NCBI GenBank assembly: GCA_902610585.1
Contig: CACLWE010000007.1
Location: 1 to 64,000 of the forward strand
Direction: 5' to 3'
DNA from: an uncultured Pelagibacteraceae bacterium
Lineage (GTDB): Bacteria; Pseudomonadota; Alphaproteobacteria; Pelagibacterales; AG-422-B15
DNA: 64,000 bases
Shown piece by piece: positions 18,284 to 29,224 of this stretch. A program made the position numbers and the translations under genes. A model generated the notes under the pieces. It saw only the letters and a list, made by a program, of their open reading frames with translations, ran no database searches and was not told where the DNA came from. The stretch's first letter is position 1. Each line of letters begins with the position of its first letter.

Positions 18284-18968
18284 TTTTATGCACCTTTTGT
18301 CTAATATAGTAGATATACATTATCATAATTACAAAAGACAACAAAAACCAGGTGACAGCATACTGAAGATGATTATTTGTTATATTAGATGGCTCAAATT
18401 CAATCAGAATATTATCAGAATAGCTTTGGTCTATTAATTTAACCATATACTTACTGGAATTTAATTTATGATATTTATCCATTTCACTTGTATTGAGCAA
18501 ATACCAGGTATTTGCAATTGTATCATTTTCTGGAATAAGTGGCTTTCGATCCTTCGAATAGATTAAAGCTCCTCTGATTTCTATCTCACTATTTTTGAAA
18601 ACTTCATCTAATTCAAAATTATCTTTTGAGTCAAACGGTATCCAGCCAAGTATTACATAAATAAATTTTTTGCTAATCAATTCCATTGGCAAGACAATTT
18701 CGTAACCAGACTCTCCTTTAAGATTAAATTTATAAAAGAACATTTTTTTACCAGTTAATAGTTGTCCTTTTACCGAAGTATTCATGAATTCATATTGAGA
18801 GTTCTCGTCGTTTGAAGGAAATTCATCTATCACAGAATTATAATTAGAATTAATTGAGTCTATTAAATTATTTTTCCATTCGAGCCTTTGTGTTTGCCAA
18901 AAACAAAGCAAAAGAAGTAGGACAATTGTTGAAATAAATATTAAGTGGAAAAGAAGATTTTTAATCAA
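18273..18968 (-). CDS. SURF1-family cytochrome oxidase assembly protein
   Basis: A 231-residue membrane protein with the SURF1 layout: one N-terminal membrane helix (LIFISTIVLLLLLCFWQTQRLEWK), a soluble periplasmic domain, and one C-terminal helix (YAVTWFLLSFVIMIMYIYYIRQK). The WQxxRLxWK motif after the first helix and the HLQYAVTWF before the second are family hallmarks. SURF1 helps insert heme a into subunit I of aa3 oxidases. It follows ctaE by 12 nt. Confidence 0.93.
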   Translation of the reverse strand: MIKNLLFHLIFISTIVLLLLLCFWQTQRLEWKNNLIDSINSNYNSVIDEFPSNDENSQYEFMNTSVKGQLLTGKKMFFYKFNLKGESGYEIVLPMELISKKFIYVILGWIPFDSKDNFELDEVFKNSEIEIRGALIYSKDRKPLIPENDTIANTWYLLNTSEMDKYHKLNSSKYMVKLIDQSYSDNILIEFEPSNITNNHLQYAVTWFLLSFVIMIMYIYYIRQKVHKNEV

Positions 18969-18980
18969 TTAAAGTATTTA

Positions 18981-19781
18981 TTAATATGAGCCCCAAACAT
19001 AAATTGCTGCAAATAAAAATAGCCAAACTACATCAACAAAATGCCAATACCAAGCAGCAGCCTCGAACCCAAAATGATGGTCAGATTTAAAATGGCCAGC
19101 AATCGATCTTCCAAGGCAAACAATTAAGAATATTGTTCCAATTAGAACATGAAAGCCATGAAAGCCAGTCGCCATATAAAAAGTTGCACCATATATGTGC
19201 CCAGAAAATGAAAAATCAGCATGCATGTATTCATAAACCTGAAAACCAGTGAATACGACACCAAGTCCTACCGTGCACCATAGTCCCTGTATTAGCTCTT
19301 TTCTATTGCCTTCTAGCAATGCATGATGAGCCCAGGTAACTGTTGTTCCTGATAAAAGCAAGATTAACGTGTTGATTAGAGGTATGTGCCATGGATCCAT
19401 TAGATGAATATCTGGTGGAGGCCAAATAGCTCCTATTTGTTCTGTAGGAAATAAACTTGCATTAAAATATGCCCAAAACCAAGCAACAAAGAACATAACT
19501 TCTGACGCAATAAATAAAGTCATGCCGTATCGAAGGCCAATTTGAACAACTGGGGTGTGATGACCTTGATGTTCGCCCTCTATAATCACATCTCTAAACC
19601 ACATGTATGAGACATAGATAACAATTGCTAAACCAATTATCATTGTCCACATGTCATCGGTCCTAAAATAAACAACCGCTCCAACGCACGCGATTAAAGC
19701 TCCAATCGATGCAAGAAGTGGCCAAGGACTTGGATCAACTAAATGGTATTCATGTGTTCTTTTTGTATTTTCTGAACTCAT
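18981..19781 (-). CDS. ctaE: Cytochrome c oxidase subunit III
   Basis: A 266-residue protein with seven membrane helices that stabilises the aa3 oxidase core. It begins with the conserved HEYHLVDPSPWPLLASIGA, contains the acidic residue region MFFVAWFWAYFNASLFP, and ends in AAAWYWHFVDVVWLFLFAAIYVWG, all family signatures. Length is standard. The position after ctaG and before SURF1 is the usual alphaproteobacterial order. Confidence 0.97.
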   Translation of the reverse strand: MSSENTKRTHEYHLVDPSPWPLLASIGALIACVGAVVYFRTDDMWTMIIGLAIVIYVSYMWFRDVIIEGEHQGHHTPVVQIGLRYGMTLFIASEVMFFVAWFWAYFNASLFPTEQIGAIWPPPDIHLMDPWHIPLINTLILLLSGTTVTWAHHALLEGNRKELIQGLWCTVGLGVVFTGFQVYEYMHADFSFSGHIYGATFYMATGFHGFHVLIGTIFLIVCLGRSIAGHFKSDHHFGFEAAAWYWHFVDVVWLFLFAAIYVWGSY

Positions 19782-19787
19782 ATCTAA

Positions 19788-20324
19788 TTATGTATCACTG
19801 TTTTCATAAAAGGTATAGGACAAAGTAACTTCTGATAAATCAGAAATGTATTTATCATTTTCAATTTCAGGATCTATAAAAAATGAAACTGGCATAATTT
19901 TAGTTTCGTTAGCCATGAGCTCCGTCTCTTGAAAACAAAAGCATTCAATTTTGTTAAAGTACTTTCCTGCCTCAGTTGGTGAAACATTATAAACAGCTGT
20001 ACCACTTAGAGTTTGGTCTGTATTATTCTCTATCACATAATTAATCAGTTTATTTTCACCTATCTTTAATTGATGAATTCTTTGCTCGGGATAGAATTCC
20101 CAATCGAGAGTAGAACCAACGTTGGAGTCTAACCTAACATTGATAGTTTTATCGATAGAATAAATGCTTTCAGATGAATACACATTTGGAGTGCCCCCAA
20201 ATCCTGTAACTTTGCAAAAATAATTGTATAGAGGCACTGACGCATAAGCTAAAGCGATCATGGTGACAACTATTCCAATTAGTCCGATCGCAGTGACAAT
20301 GTTGTTTGACTTGATAAAATTCAT
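19788..20324 (-). CDS. ctaG: Cytochrome c oxidase assembly protein CtaG (Cox11)
   Basis: A 178-residue copper chaperone that delivers copper to the CuB site of subunit I. It has one N-terminal membrane helix (IGLIGIVVTMIALAYASVPLYNYFCKVTG) and a periplasmic domain with the copper-binding pair in FNKIECFCFQETEL (CFCF motif), followed by PVSFFIDPE. Its ATG directly follows the stop of a 34-codon gene described next. The gene is complete and of normal length. Confidence 0.96.
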   Translation of the reverse strand: MNFIKSNNIVTAIGLIGIVVTMIALAYASVPLYNYFCKVTGFGGTPNVYSSESIYSIDKTINVRLDSNVGSTLDWEFYPEQRIHQLKIGENKLINYVIENNTDQTLSGTAVYNVSPTEAGKYFNKIECFCFQETELMANETKIMPVSFFIDPEIENDKYISDLSEVTLSYTFYENSDT

Positions 20325-20429
20325 TTAAATAGTTCCCAATTTATAAACAGTATAAGAGAAAAACAAAGCCACGAAGAAAACTAGTATTAGGGCAGTTATT
20401 ATATTTCTTTTTTTAATTTTTTTATCCAT
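20325..20429 (-). CDS. 34-residue single-helix membrane protein in the cox operon
   Basis: A short frame between ctaB and ctaG: ATG at 20427-20429 overlaps the ctaB stop (TGATG), and its TAA at 20325-20327 directly precedes the ctaG ATG, so translation of the three genes is coupled. It encodes a Lys-rich N-terminus (MDKKIKKRN) and one hydrophobic helix (IITALILVFFVALFFSYTVY). Alphaproteobacterial oxidase operons often have a small one-helix gene at this place, sometimes called coxF, with no settled function; I infer that this is its counterpart. The frame fits the gap exactly, which argues against chance. Confidence 0.72.
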   Translation of the reverse strand: MDKKIKKRNIITALILVFFVALFFSYTVYKLGTI

Positions 20430-21358
20430 CAGTAAATATTCCATAGTAAATTATCAATTAATAGAATTGAGAAAATATTAAACAGATAAATAATTGAAAA
20501 ATAAAATAGCATTTGAGCTTTTCGTTCAAGCAAGCCATCTTTCAACCACGATCTTTTGAGATCAAATGCCAAATAAATGAAAAAAATACTTAGAGCTGTT
20601 GACGAAACTCCAAAGAACAAAGAATAGTATGAACTCATAATTAAAGTAAGTGGCAATAAGGTAATCGAATATGCGATAATTAAATTTATCGTTTTACGCT
20701 CACCAACTATAAGTGGCATCATTGGAATTCCAGCCTTTTTGTAATCATCAGATTTATAAAGTGCAAGAGACCAGAAATGAGGAGGCGTCCATAGAAAAAT
20801 TAACATGAAGAGAAGGCAAATCTCGGTTGAGACTCCTCCTGTCACAACTGCCCAACCGATCATCGGAGGAAAGGCTCCCGCTGCACCTCCTATCACAATA
20901 TTTTGAGGTGTCCTCTTTTTAAGCCATATTGTGTAAACAAATATATAAAAGCAAATTGTTAGTAAAAGTAATCCTGCAGCTGCTAAATTTGAAACCAAGT
21001 AGAGCATTGATATAGCAATTATTGAGAGTGTTATGCCATATATGAGCGCCCCATTAGCGCTTATTTGGTTTGTTGGCAAAGCTCGATCTTTTGTTCTATT
21101 CATTAATTTGTCAGTATCTCTCTCATACCACATGTTTAGTGCTCCTGACGCGCCAGAACCAATTGAGATAGCAAGAATTGCGAGCAAACCTGTGGTAAAA
21201 CTTAAACTTCCAGGTGCGATCATCATTCCTACAAAACTTGTAAATATAGAAAGTGACATGACCCTTGGTTTAAGCAAGGAGGTATATAGAACTAGTTTTG
21301 TCGCAATAGAACCTAGCCCAAATTCCTGTTTGTTAGAAACTGAGGTAATATTTGCCAT
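20429..21358 (-). CDS. ctaB: Protoheme IX farnesyltransferase (heme O synthase)
   Basis: A 309-residue integral membrane prenyltransferase of the UbiA superfamily that adds the farnesyl chain to heme b on the way to heme a. The first Asp-rich motif lies in NMWYERDTDKLMNRTKDRALP and the second in LYKSDDYKKAGIPMMPL, with eight or nine membrane helices in total. The lipid substrate comes from farnesyl diphosphate (see ispA near 48.3 kb). It begins 8 nt after ctaD. Confidence 0.96.
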   Translation of the reverse strand: MANITSVSNKQEFGLGSIATKLVLYTSLLKPRVMSLSIFTSFVGMMIAPGSLSFTTGLLAILAISIGSGASGALNMWYERDTDKLMNRTKDRALPTNQISANGALIYGITLSIIAISMLYLVSNLAAAGLLLLTICFYIFVYTIWLKKRTPQNIVIGGAAGAFPPMIGWAVVTGGVSTEICLLFMLIFLWTPPHFWSLALYKSDDYKKAGIPMMPLIVGERKTINLIIAYSITLLPLTLIMSSYYSLFFGVSSTALSIFFIYLAFDLKRSWLKDGLLERKAQMLFYFSIIYLFNIFSILLIDNLLWNIY

Positions 21359-21366
21359 TATAATTT

Positions 21367-22977
<1,611 letters not shown>

Positions 22978-23006
22978 TTATATATTTCTCCTCTAAGTAA
23001 AATATT

Positions 23007-23834
23007 TTATTTTTTAGCCATTTCAAATGTATCGTCACTGTAATTAATCTCTAAAGATGCATACTCAGATTTAGCAAATTTGATCCACTCTTCAAATTCT
23101 TTATTTGAAACAACTTTAACATTAATGGGCATAAATGCATGTTTTGGACCACAAAGCTCTGAGCATTGGCCATAATAGATTCCTTCTTTATTAGCCTTAA
23201 ACCATGTTTCATTTAATCTTCCCGGTACAGCATCCATCTTGACACCAAATGCTGGAATTGTCCAAGCGTGCAGCACATCTGCTGAAGTTAACTGAAGCTT
23301 GACCACTTTATCTACTGGTACAACAATTTGAGTATCAGTCTCTAACAATCTTAACTTTGGATCTGATAGCTCATGATCAGCAAGCATGTTGGCATCAAAA
23401 GAGATATCATCGAAATCAGGGTACTCGTAAGTCCAATACCATTGATTGCCGATGGCCTTAATTGTTATATCTGCCTTTGGTATTGTTTCAGAAACATATA
23501 GTAATCTAAAAGATGGAATAGCAATAATGATTAACAATATTACTGGAATTACAGTCCACAATATTTCAATTGTTGTGTTATGTGTTGTTGTGGAAGCAAC
23601 ATGATTGCGGCTGCTATTAAATCTGAACATGATATATAGCAGAAGACCAAGTACTAAAAGTGATATGCCTGTAATAATAGGCATTAAAATATAACTATGA
23701 AATGATATAATATCAGACATTAAATCAGTTGCAGGCTGTTGAAAGCTTAGCTGCCAATTTTCAGAAATGCCTTCATTTGCAAGAGAAAAGGACGGTATTA
23801 GCAGAAAGAATAATATCTTAATAATATTTTTCAT
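23007..23834 (-). CDS. ctaC: Cytochrome c oxidase subunit II
   Basis: A 275-residue subunit that takes electrons from cytochrome c through CuA. I start at the ATG at 23832-23834, which gives a signal peptide (MKNIIKILFFLLIPSFSLA); an in-frame ATG at 23906 would add 24 residues before it. Two membrane helices follow (around residues 38-62 and 84-104), then the CuA domain with GQCSELCGPKHAFMPI, which holds both cysteines, His and Met. This is the first gene of the oxidase operon; the 163 bp upstream is shared with the divergent tldD. Confidence 0.95.
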   Translation of the reverse strand: MKNIIKILFFLLIPSFSLANEGISENWQLSFQQPATDLMSDIISFHSYILMPIITGISLLVLGLLLYIMFRFNSSRNHVASTTTHNTTIEILWTVIPVILLIIIAIPSFRLLYVSETIPKADITIKAIGNQWYWTYEYPDFDDISFDANMLADHELSDPKLRLLETDTQIVVPVDKVVKLQLTSADVLHAWTIPAFGVKMDAVPGRLNETWFKANKEGIYYGQCSELCGPKHAFMPINVKVVSNKEFEEWIKFAKSEYASLEINYSDDTFEMAKK

Positions 23835-23997
23835 AGAGAAGTTATTGATTAAATGTTTTGAACTACTAGGTAATATATACTGCTTAATTTGCATTAAACT
23901 ACTCATTATTTCGCGACAGTTTGACGCAATTTTTGCTAGTTTTTAGGGTTTTTTTAATATATTTTATAACGATATTTTTTATTCAGAACAATTCGAG
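23835..23997. promoter_or_regulatory. Divergent intergenic region, ctaC / tldD
   Basis: This 163 bp gap must hold the promoters for the oxidase operon on the minus strand and tldD on the plus strand. For tldD a -10-like TATAAC lies at 23965-23970, 27 nt before the ATG, without a good -35. For ctaC a TATATT reading on the minus strand lies about 40 nt before the chosen start. Both assignments are by eye and weak. Confidence 0.3.
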
Positions 23998-25446
23998 ATG
24001 ATTAACAAAAAAATAGAGAATCAGTCCAATGACAACCTCTTTTTCACCAGAAGCAGTTTAGATAACTCAAAAGTTGATAAAATTGTATCAGATGCTTTGC
24101 ACAAAGCAGACGACGGAGAGCTTTTCATGGAATTCTGTGAAAGTGAGAGCTTTGTATACGATGATCAAAGGTTAAAGAGTGCTTCATTTGATACATCAAA
24201 GGGTTTTGGATTAAGAGCTATAGCTGGCGAAAGTTCAGGCTACGCTCATTCATCCGATATTGATGAGAACGCTCTAAAAAAAGCAAGTGAAACAGTAAAT
24301 TTTATTACAAAAGACCATAATGCAAATTTCAACGCTAATTTTTCAAAAACCAATAGAAAACTTTACAATGAGATCAATCCAATTAATGAAACTGAATTCT
24401 CAGAAAAAGTAGAAACTCTGAAAAAAATTGATGAATACGCTAGATCAAAAAATCCAAATGTTAAGCAAGTTTCAGCATCACTAAACGGTGAATGGCAGGC
24501 TGTGAGAATTTACAGGCCTGGTGGAATTATGATTGAGGATCTTCGCCCTCTTGTAAGACTTTATGTATCAGTCGTTCTCGAAAAGGATGGACGTCAGGAA
24601 AATGGCAGCAGAGGTTCAGGCGGTAGAGTAGATTACTCAACTTTCTTAAATTCCTCACATTGGCAAAATCAGGTAGATGAAGCAATCAATCAGGCTGAAA
24701 TAAATCTTACTTCTGTTGACACACCTGCAGGTGAAATGGATGTAGTTCTTGGACCGGGTTACCCGGGTGTACTGCTTCATGAAGCAATAGGACATGGACT
24801 TGAGGGTGATTTTAATAGAAAAAAAACTTCTGCATTCTCTAACCTTATGGGAGAAAAAATTGCTGACGAGTCAGTGACAGTTGTTGATGATGGAACAATT
24901 GATTCTCGTAGAGGTTCTTTGAGCGTTGACGATGAGGGTACACCAACTAACTGTACAACGTTAATTGAAAATGGAATTTTAACTGGATACATGCAGGACA
25001 GATTAAACTCAAAACTAATGGGCGTTAATCCTACAGGAAATGGCAGAAGAGAAAGTTATGCTCACTTACCCATGCCTCGTATGACAAATACATATATGTT
25101 ATCGGGTAATCGCCATCCCGAAGAGATTCTAAAATCAGTTAAGAATGGCCTATACGCTGTGGATTTTGGCGGTGGCCAGGTTGATATAACAAGTGGTAAG
25201 TTTGTATTCACTTGTACTGAAGCTTACAAAATAGAAAATGGTAAAGTTACAAACCCTGTAAAAGGCGCGACGCTTATCGGTAACGGTCCTGATGTTTTAA
25301 AAAGAGTTAAAATGGTTGGCAACGATTCAAAAATGGATACAGGTATTGGAACGTGCGGTAAAGACGGACAAAGTGTTCCAGTTGGAGTAGGTCAGCCTAC
25401 GATGTTGATAGAAAATCTTACTGTTGGAGGTACAGCGACAGCTTAG
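23998..25446 (+). CDS. tldD: Metalloprotease TldD
   Basis: A 482-residue protein of the TldD/PmbA family, which forms a heteromeric zinc protease that degrades unfolded peptides and matures some modified peptides. The zinc-binding motif LLHEAIGHGLEGD has the two His and the Glu at about residues 260-265; GSGGRVDYS before it and the C-terminal IGTCGKDGQSVPVGVGQP are family signatures. Length is as expected. The partner gene pmbA/tldE is not in the window. Its stop interlocks with the stop of the convergent acyl-CoA synthetase gene (TTAG at 25443-25446). Confidence 0.95.
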   Translation: MINKKIENQSNDNLFFTRSSLDNSKVDKIVSDALHKADDGELFMEFCESESFVYDDQRLKSASFDTSKGFGLRAIAGESSGYAHSSDIDENALKKASETVNFITKDHNANFNANFSKTNRKLYNEINPINETEFSEKVETLKKIDEYARSKNPNVKQVSASLNGEWQAVRIYRPGGIMIEDLRPLVRLYVSVVLEKDGRQENGSRGSGGRVDYSTFLNSSHWQNQVDEAINQAEINLTSVDTPAGEMDVVLGPGYPGVLLHEAIGHGLEGDFNRKKTSAFSNLMGEKIADESVTVVDDGTIDSRRGSLSVDDEGTPTNCTTLIENGILTGYMQDRLNSKLMGVNPTGNGRRESYAHLPMPRMTNTYMLSGNRHPEEILKSVKNGLYAVDFGGGQVDITSGKFVFTCTEAYKIENGKVTNPVKGATLIGNGPDVLKRVKMVGNDSKMDTGIGTCGKDGQSVPVGVGQPTMLIENLTVGGTATA

Positions 25447-27008
25447 CTTACTTGTCTCTCTTGATCCTTCCAATACGGTTCTCTCAATACTTTTTTTAAA
25501 ACTTTTCCACTAGCATTTCTTGGAACTTCATTAATAAAATCTATTGATTGGGGCTTTTTATAACTTGCAATTCTGTCTTTACAGAAGCTTATCAAATCAG
25601 CTTCAGTTACATTTGATCCCTCTTTTTTCACAATACAAGCTTTTACTACTTCACCATATTTTTCGTCTGGAACACCAATTACTGCGGCATCAACAACCTC
25701 AGGATGTGCAAATAGAGCGGCTTCAACTTCAGTTGAGTAAATATTCTCGCCCCCAGACACAATCATGTCTTTTATTCTATCTTGTATAAATACAAATCCT
25801 TCTTCGTCCATTCGACCTGCATCACCTGTATGCATCCACCCACCTTTAAGCGCTTTCTCACTTTCCTCTTTTTTATTCCAATAACCTTTCATGATTTGAG
25901 GTCCCTTTGCGCAGATCTGGCCTATTTCACCAATGGGAAGAGGGTTGTCATTTTCATCTCGTATTTCAACTTGTGTATCGATTGCAGGTCTGCCACATGA
26001 TTTTAATAGTTCAGGTTTTTCATTAAGTGCACGAATATGTTCTTCTGGAGTCATTAAACATATAACAGCTACCGTTTCTGTCATTCCAAAACCTTGTCCA
26101 AATTTACACTTAAAAACATCCATTGCCTTTTTGAGAGTTTCTGGAGCGATTGGCGAGGCTCCATAATGTATCTGATCTAAATCATTATATTCGTTACTTG
26201 CAACATTTGGCACTGATACTAAGCAAGCTTGAATCATTGCAGGAACTAAAACTGTATGGGTAATTTTTTCATTTGCTAGACAGTCTACTACATCTTGCGG
26301 AATAAAATCCTCTTGAATAACAATTGTTCCACCTATTGCAATGCATCCACACATATTAATCATTGCTGCAGCATGATACATTGGTGCCACCAAAAGAGTT
26401 CTCGAAGGCCTCGGTAAAGTTAAACTATTTAAATACTGTCTTATGTTAGCAGCAACATTTCTTTGTAAAAGAACTGCGCCTTTTGGATGACCTGTAGTAC
26501 CACTTGTATACATTTGATATACGTCATCATTTTCATGGATTTTTAAAGTTGGTTTTTCATTCGAACTATCTGAAAGCCAATCATAAAAATCCTGAAATTT
26601 TTCTATGCTATTATCAAGCGAAATAGAAATATATTTTTTTACATTTTTTAACTCTGATGAAATCTGATTTATTCTACCCAAATATTCATTACCTTTGACT
26701 ATTATAAGTTTGGCTTCAGAATCATTTATTATGTATGCCCACTCTTGGTCCGCTAAACGATAATTCAGTGGAACAGGTACAGCGCCAACTTTTGATGCTG
26801 CATAATACATAATTGCCATTTCAGTACAATTTTTTGCTAGAAATGCAAATCTATCTCCAACTTCTAAACCCTCAGAAACTAGTTTGTTAGCCAATTGATT
26901 GCTTAATAAATTTGCTTCTTGATAAGAAAGCGAATTTCCTTCAAATTCAGAAAAGGGGAAATTAGGATTTTTATCTGCTCCATTTTCTAAATGCTCATGT
27001 AATAACAT
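25443..27008 (-). CDS. AMP-dependent acyl-CoA synthetase (fatty or carboxylic acid ligase)
   Basis: A 521-residue ANL-family ligase that activates a carboxylic acid through an acyl-AMP to the CoA thioester. The P-loop YTSGTTGHPKGA lies near residue 170, the adenine motif GFGMTE near 290, the hinge motif GWMHTGDAGRMDEEGF near 398, and the C-terminal lysine in NEVPRNASGKVLKK. The substrate cannot be read from these motifs; similarity is to medium- and long-chain fatty acid ligases. It lies 36 nt downstream of the amidase gene on the same strand and may process an acid that the amidase releases, which is inference from position. Confidence 0.88.
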   Translation of the reverse strand: MLLHEHLENGADKNPNFPFSEFEGNSLSYQEANLLSNQLANKLVSEGLEVGDRFAFLAKNCTEMAIMYYAASKVGAVPVPLNYRLADQEWAYIINDSEAKLIIVKGNEYLGRINQISSELKNVKKYISISLDNSIEKFQDFYDWLSDSSNEKPTLKIHENDDVYQMYTSGTTGHPKGAVLLQRNVAANIRQYLNSLTLPRPSRTLLVAPMYHAAAMINMCGCIAIGGTIVIQEDFIPQDVVDCLANEKITHTVLVPAMIQACLVSVPNVASNEYNDLDQIHYGASPIAPETLKKAMDVFKCKFGQGFGMTETVAVICLMTPEEHIRALNEKPELLKSCGRPAIDTQVEIRDENDNPLPIGEIGQICAKGPQIMKGYWNKKEESEKALKGGWMHTGDAGRMDEEGFVFIQDRIKDMIVSGGENIYSTEVEAALFAHPEVVDAAVIGVPDEKYGEVVKACIVKKEGSNVTEADLISFCKDRIASYKKPQSIDFINEVPRNASGKVLKKVLREPYWKDQERQVS

Positions 27009-27044
27009 GAGAAAATTTTATATAATTATTTTTTTTCTACAAGC

Positions 27045-29222
27045 TCAATTAAAGAATGTATCTTTAAGCTTTTCGCTTGCAAATAAATTAATTTGATCAT
27101 CATAGTGCGGGGAACCCATGTTCATTGTAGCGCTTCCAAATTGGTGAATGCTTTTTGATACCTGTTTTTTATTTTCATCCCATTTTACATAGATATAAAG
27201 GCCGTCTCCAGCAACAGCTTTGAGTATTCCATCATCGCTTCGCGGAGCGTAAATTGCCCTTAAAACATCGGGCCCTCCTTGAATGTGTACCAAATTTGAT
27301 CCTCTCTCCAAGAAATTAACATCACTCCATTTTACACTTAATGTACCAAAGTTTTTCTCAAACTCATCAACACAATTAATGAAGATTTCGATTGGATCTG
27401 GGCGTGACTTTCTTGTTATTTCTGCCAACCATTCAGGAGACAATATACAAACTCCAAAAGCAGCATGTAAATTATCAGAATCAGTTCCTAGATCCCAATC
27501 TCTCAAAAATTCTTGAGCATTTTTTAATTTATTTTCTGAAAATTCATGATTGAAAATTTCTTTCATAAACTTGTATTGTCTTGAATTGTAAGAAAACTTA
27601 TTATCGTGTTTGTATTTATCAAGTTCGCCAAATGATATTGATTTATCAGGATCAAGAAGTTCGTAAGCTCTATACGCTCTATTCGTTGTTCGTGTTTGAA
27701 AACCCATAGTTGGATTGAAGTTAGATAAAGATAGGTTATCTTCCTTAGCCGTAACAAAAAAAGGATTTTGATTAGTACTAAATATATATCCAGAGCTTGG
27801 GTTTAAGATCTGAGGCACACTTTCAAAAGGATGAAAATTGTTCCAAATTAAATCACTCTTATTTCCGGGTACCACTTGCTTCCAATTATAGTTTGGGTCT
27901 CTTACTGGCGATTTAACATTATGAACAAAAAAGATATTATCCTCTTTATCAGCGTAAACTAAATTTAAACTAGCTAGCTGTTCCATTCTTAAGGCATCAA
28001 GCCATTCATCAATATTTTTTGATTTATTCATTTTGAGCCATGCAGTTGAGTGGTTGACGTCATCCATTCCAACAAACCTTAGGGCATAGGCTTTATTATC
28101 ATCTTTCAGAACAGGCCCATGTGCTGAATGGTACATTTGTATAGGATATGTAATACTGAAAGGACCAAACAGTTTAACTTTGAATTCTTGATCGATTTCG
28201 GTGAAATTAACCCATGCGCCATCTAGTTCATATTGATCATTATTCTCTGGGTTAAGTTTTAATTCATAAATATCAGATAAATCTGGTTGATTAACTGTAG
28301 CTCCCCACCCGAGATTTCCATTAAAGCCAACATGCACAAACGGTGATCCTGGAAAAGTGCCACCCATAATATTTAAGCCTTCTCCACTTTTGATATGAAT
28401 TTCATACCAAGCAACCGGACCCGTTAATGGTTGATGTGAATTAATAACAAGCATTGTCTCATTGTCTCGTGATCTACTTTTGGAAACGGCAAATGCGTTT
28501 GAACCTGATGGTTTAAAGTATGTATTTATGCTTGCAACTATTGGATTATCGGATAGTGCGTTCATGTTCATTGCAACTTCCTCTTCATTATTATCCATTA
28601 AATTAATAAGTTCTGCGATTGAATGGTCTATGCCATAAAATAATGGCATTCGAAATGTCATTCCAGCAACTAAATCATATACAGTAGCCGGATATAAAGA
28701 TTGATCAACTAAGTTGGGATTTTTAGCGGCATAATAATTAAGTCCATCTGCATAACCTTTGATATAATTAATTGTTTCCTCTGGAATCTCATAAATTTTA
28801 TTATTGACAGTTTCATGAACATTTAAAAACTTAATTAAAAAATCTAATTCTACTCCTTCTATTGCATCAATACTCTCCATTATGTCACCATCACCAGTAA
28901 TAAGTGAATAAATTGCGGAGAGAGTCTTTGAATTAAAATTTAAGCTTGATAGTTCACCACGAGACATTTTGATCATCATTTCAACATGTTCTAAATCATC
29001 TTCTGCTTGTACATAAGCAAAAGCAAATGCTGCATCTTTATCAGTATTTCCATAAACATGTGGAACACCAAATTTATCTCTAGAAATTTTATATGAATAA
29101 TTTTTCTCTGACTCGATAAAATTAGTTATTAAAAAGTTTCTGCTATTATGCTGATAAAAGATTATCAATGTGATTACAAAAATAACTACCGCTCCAAAAA
29201 ATGAGAATAATAACTTGATCAA
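27045..29222 (-). CDS. Penicillin acylase-type N-terminal nucleophile amidase
   Basis: A 725-residue precursor of the penicillin acylase / N-acyl-homoserine-lactone acylase family. It has an N-terminal membrane or signal segment (residues 2-22), an alpha chain, a spacer, and the processing site PSG|SNAFAVSK with the nucleophile Ser241 that becomes the beta-chain N-terminus. The oxyanion region NSHQPLTGPVAWYEIHI and GFNGNLGWGATVNQPDL are as in the family. Such enzymes cleave amide bonds to fatty or aromatic acids in the periplasm. The substrate is unknown. The GMC oxidoreductase gene ends 2 nt upstream, so the two form an operon. Confidence 0.88.
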   Translation of the reverse strand: MIKLLFSFFGAVVIFVITLIIFYQHNSRNFLITNFIESEKNYSYKISRDKFGVPHVYGNTDKDAAFAFAYVQAEDDLEHVEMMIKMSRGELSSLNFNSKTLSAIYSLITGDGDIMESIDAIEGVELDFLIKFLNVHETVNNKIYEIPEETINYIKGYADGLNYYAAKNPNLVDQSLYPATVYDLVAGMTFRMPLFYGIDHSIAELINLMDNNEEEVAMNMNALSDNPIVASINTYFKPSGSNAFAVSKSRSRDNETMLVINSHQPLTGPVAWYEIHIKSGEGLNIMGGTFPGSPFVHVGFNGNLGWGATVNQPDLSDIYELKLNPENNDQYELDGAWVNFTEIDQEFKVKLFGPFSITYPIQMYHSAHGPVLKDDNKAYALRFVGMDDVNHSTAWLKMNKSKNIDEWLDALRMEQLASLNLVYADKEDNIFFVHNVKSPVRDPNYNWKQVVPGNKSDLIWNNFHPFESVPQILNPSSGYIFSTNQNPFFVTAKEDNLSLSNFNPTMGFQTRTTNRAYRAYELLDPDKSISFGELDKYKHDNKFSYNSRQYKFMKEIFNHEFSENKLKNAQEFLRDWDLGTDSDNLHAAFGVCILSPEWLAEITRKSRPDPIEIFINCVDEFEKNFGTLSVKWSDVNFLERGSNLVHIQGGPDVLRAIYAPRSDDGILKAVAGDGLYIYVKWDENKKQVSKSIHQFGSATMNMGSPHYDDQINLFASEKLKDTFFN

Positions 29223-29224
29223 AA

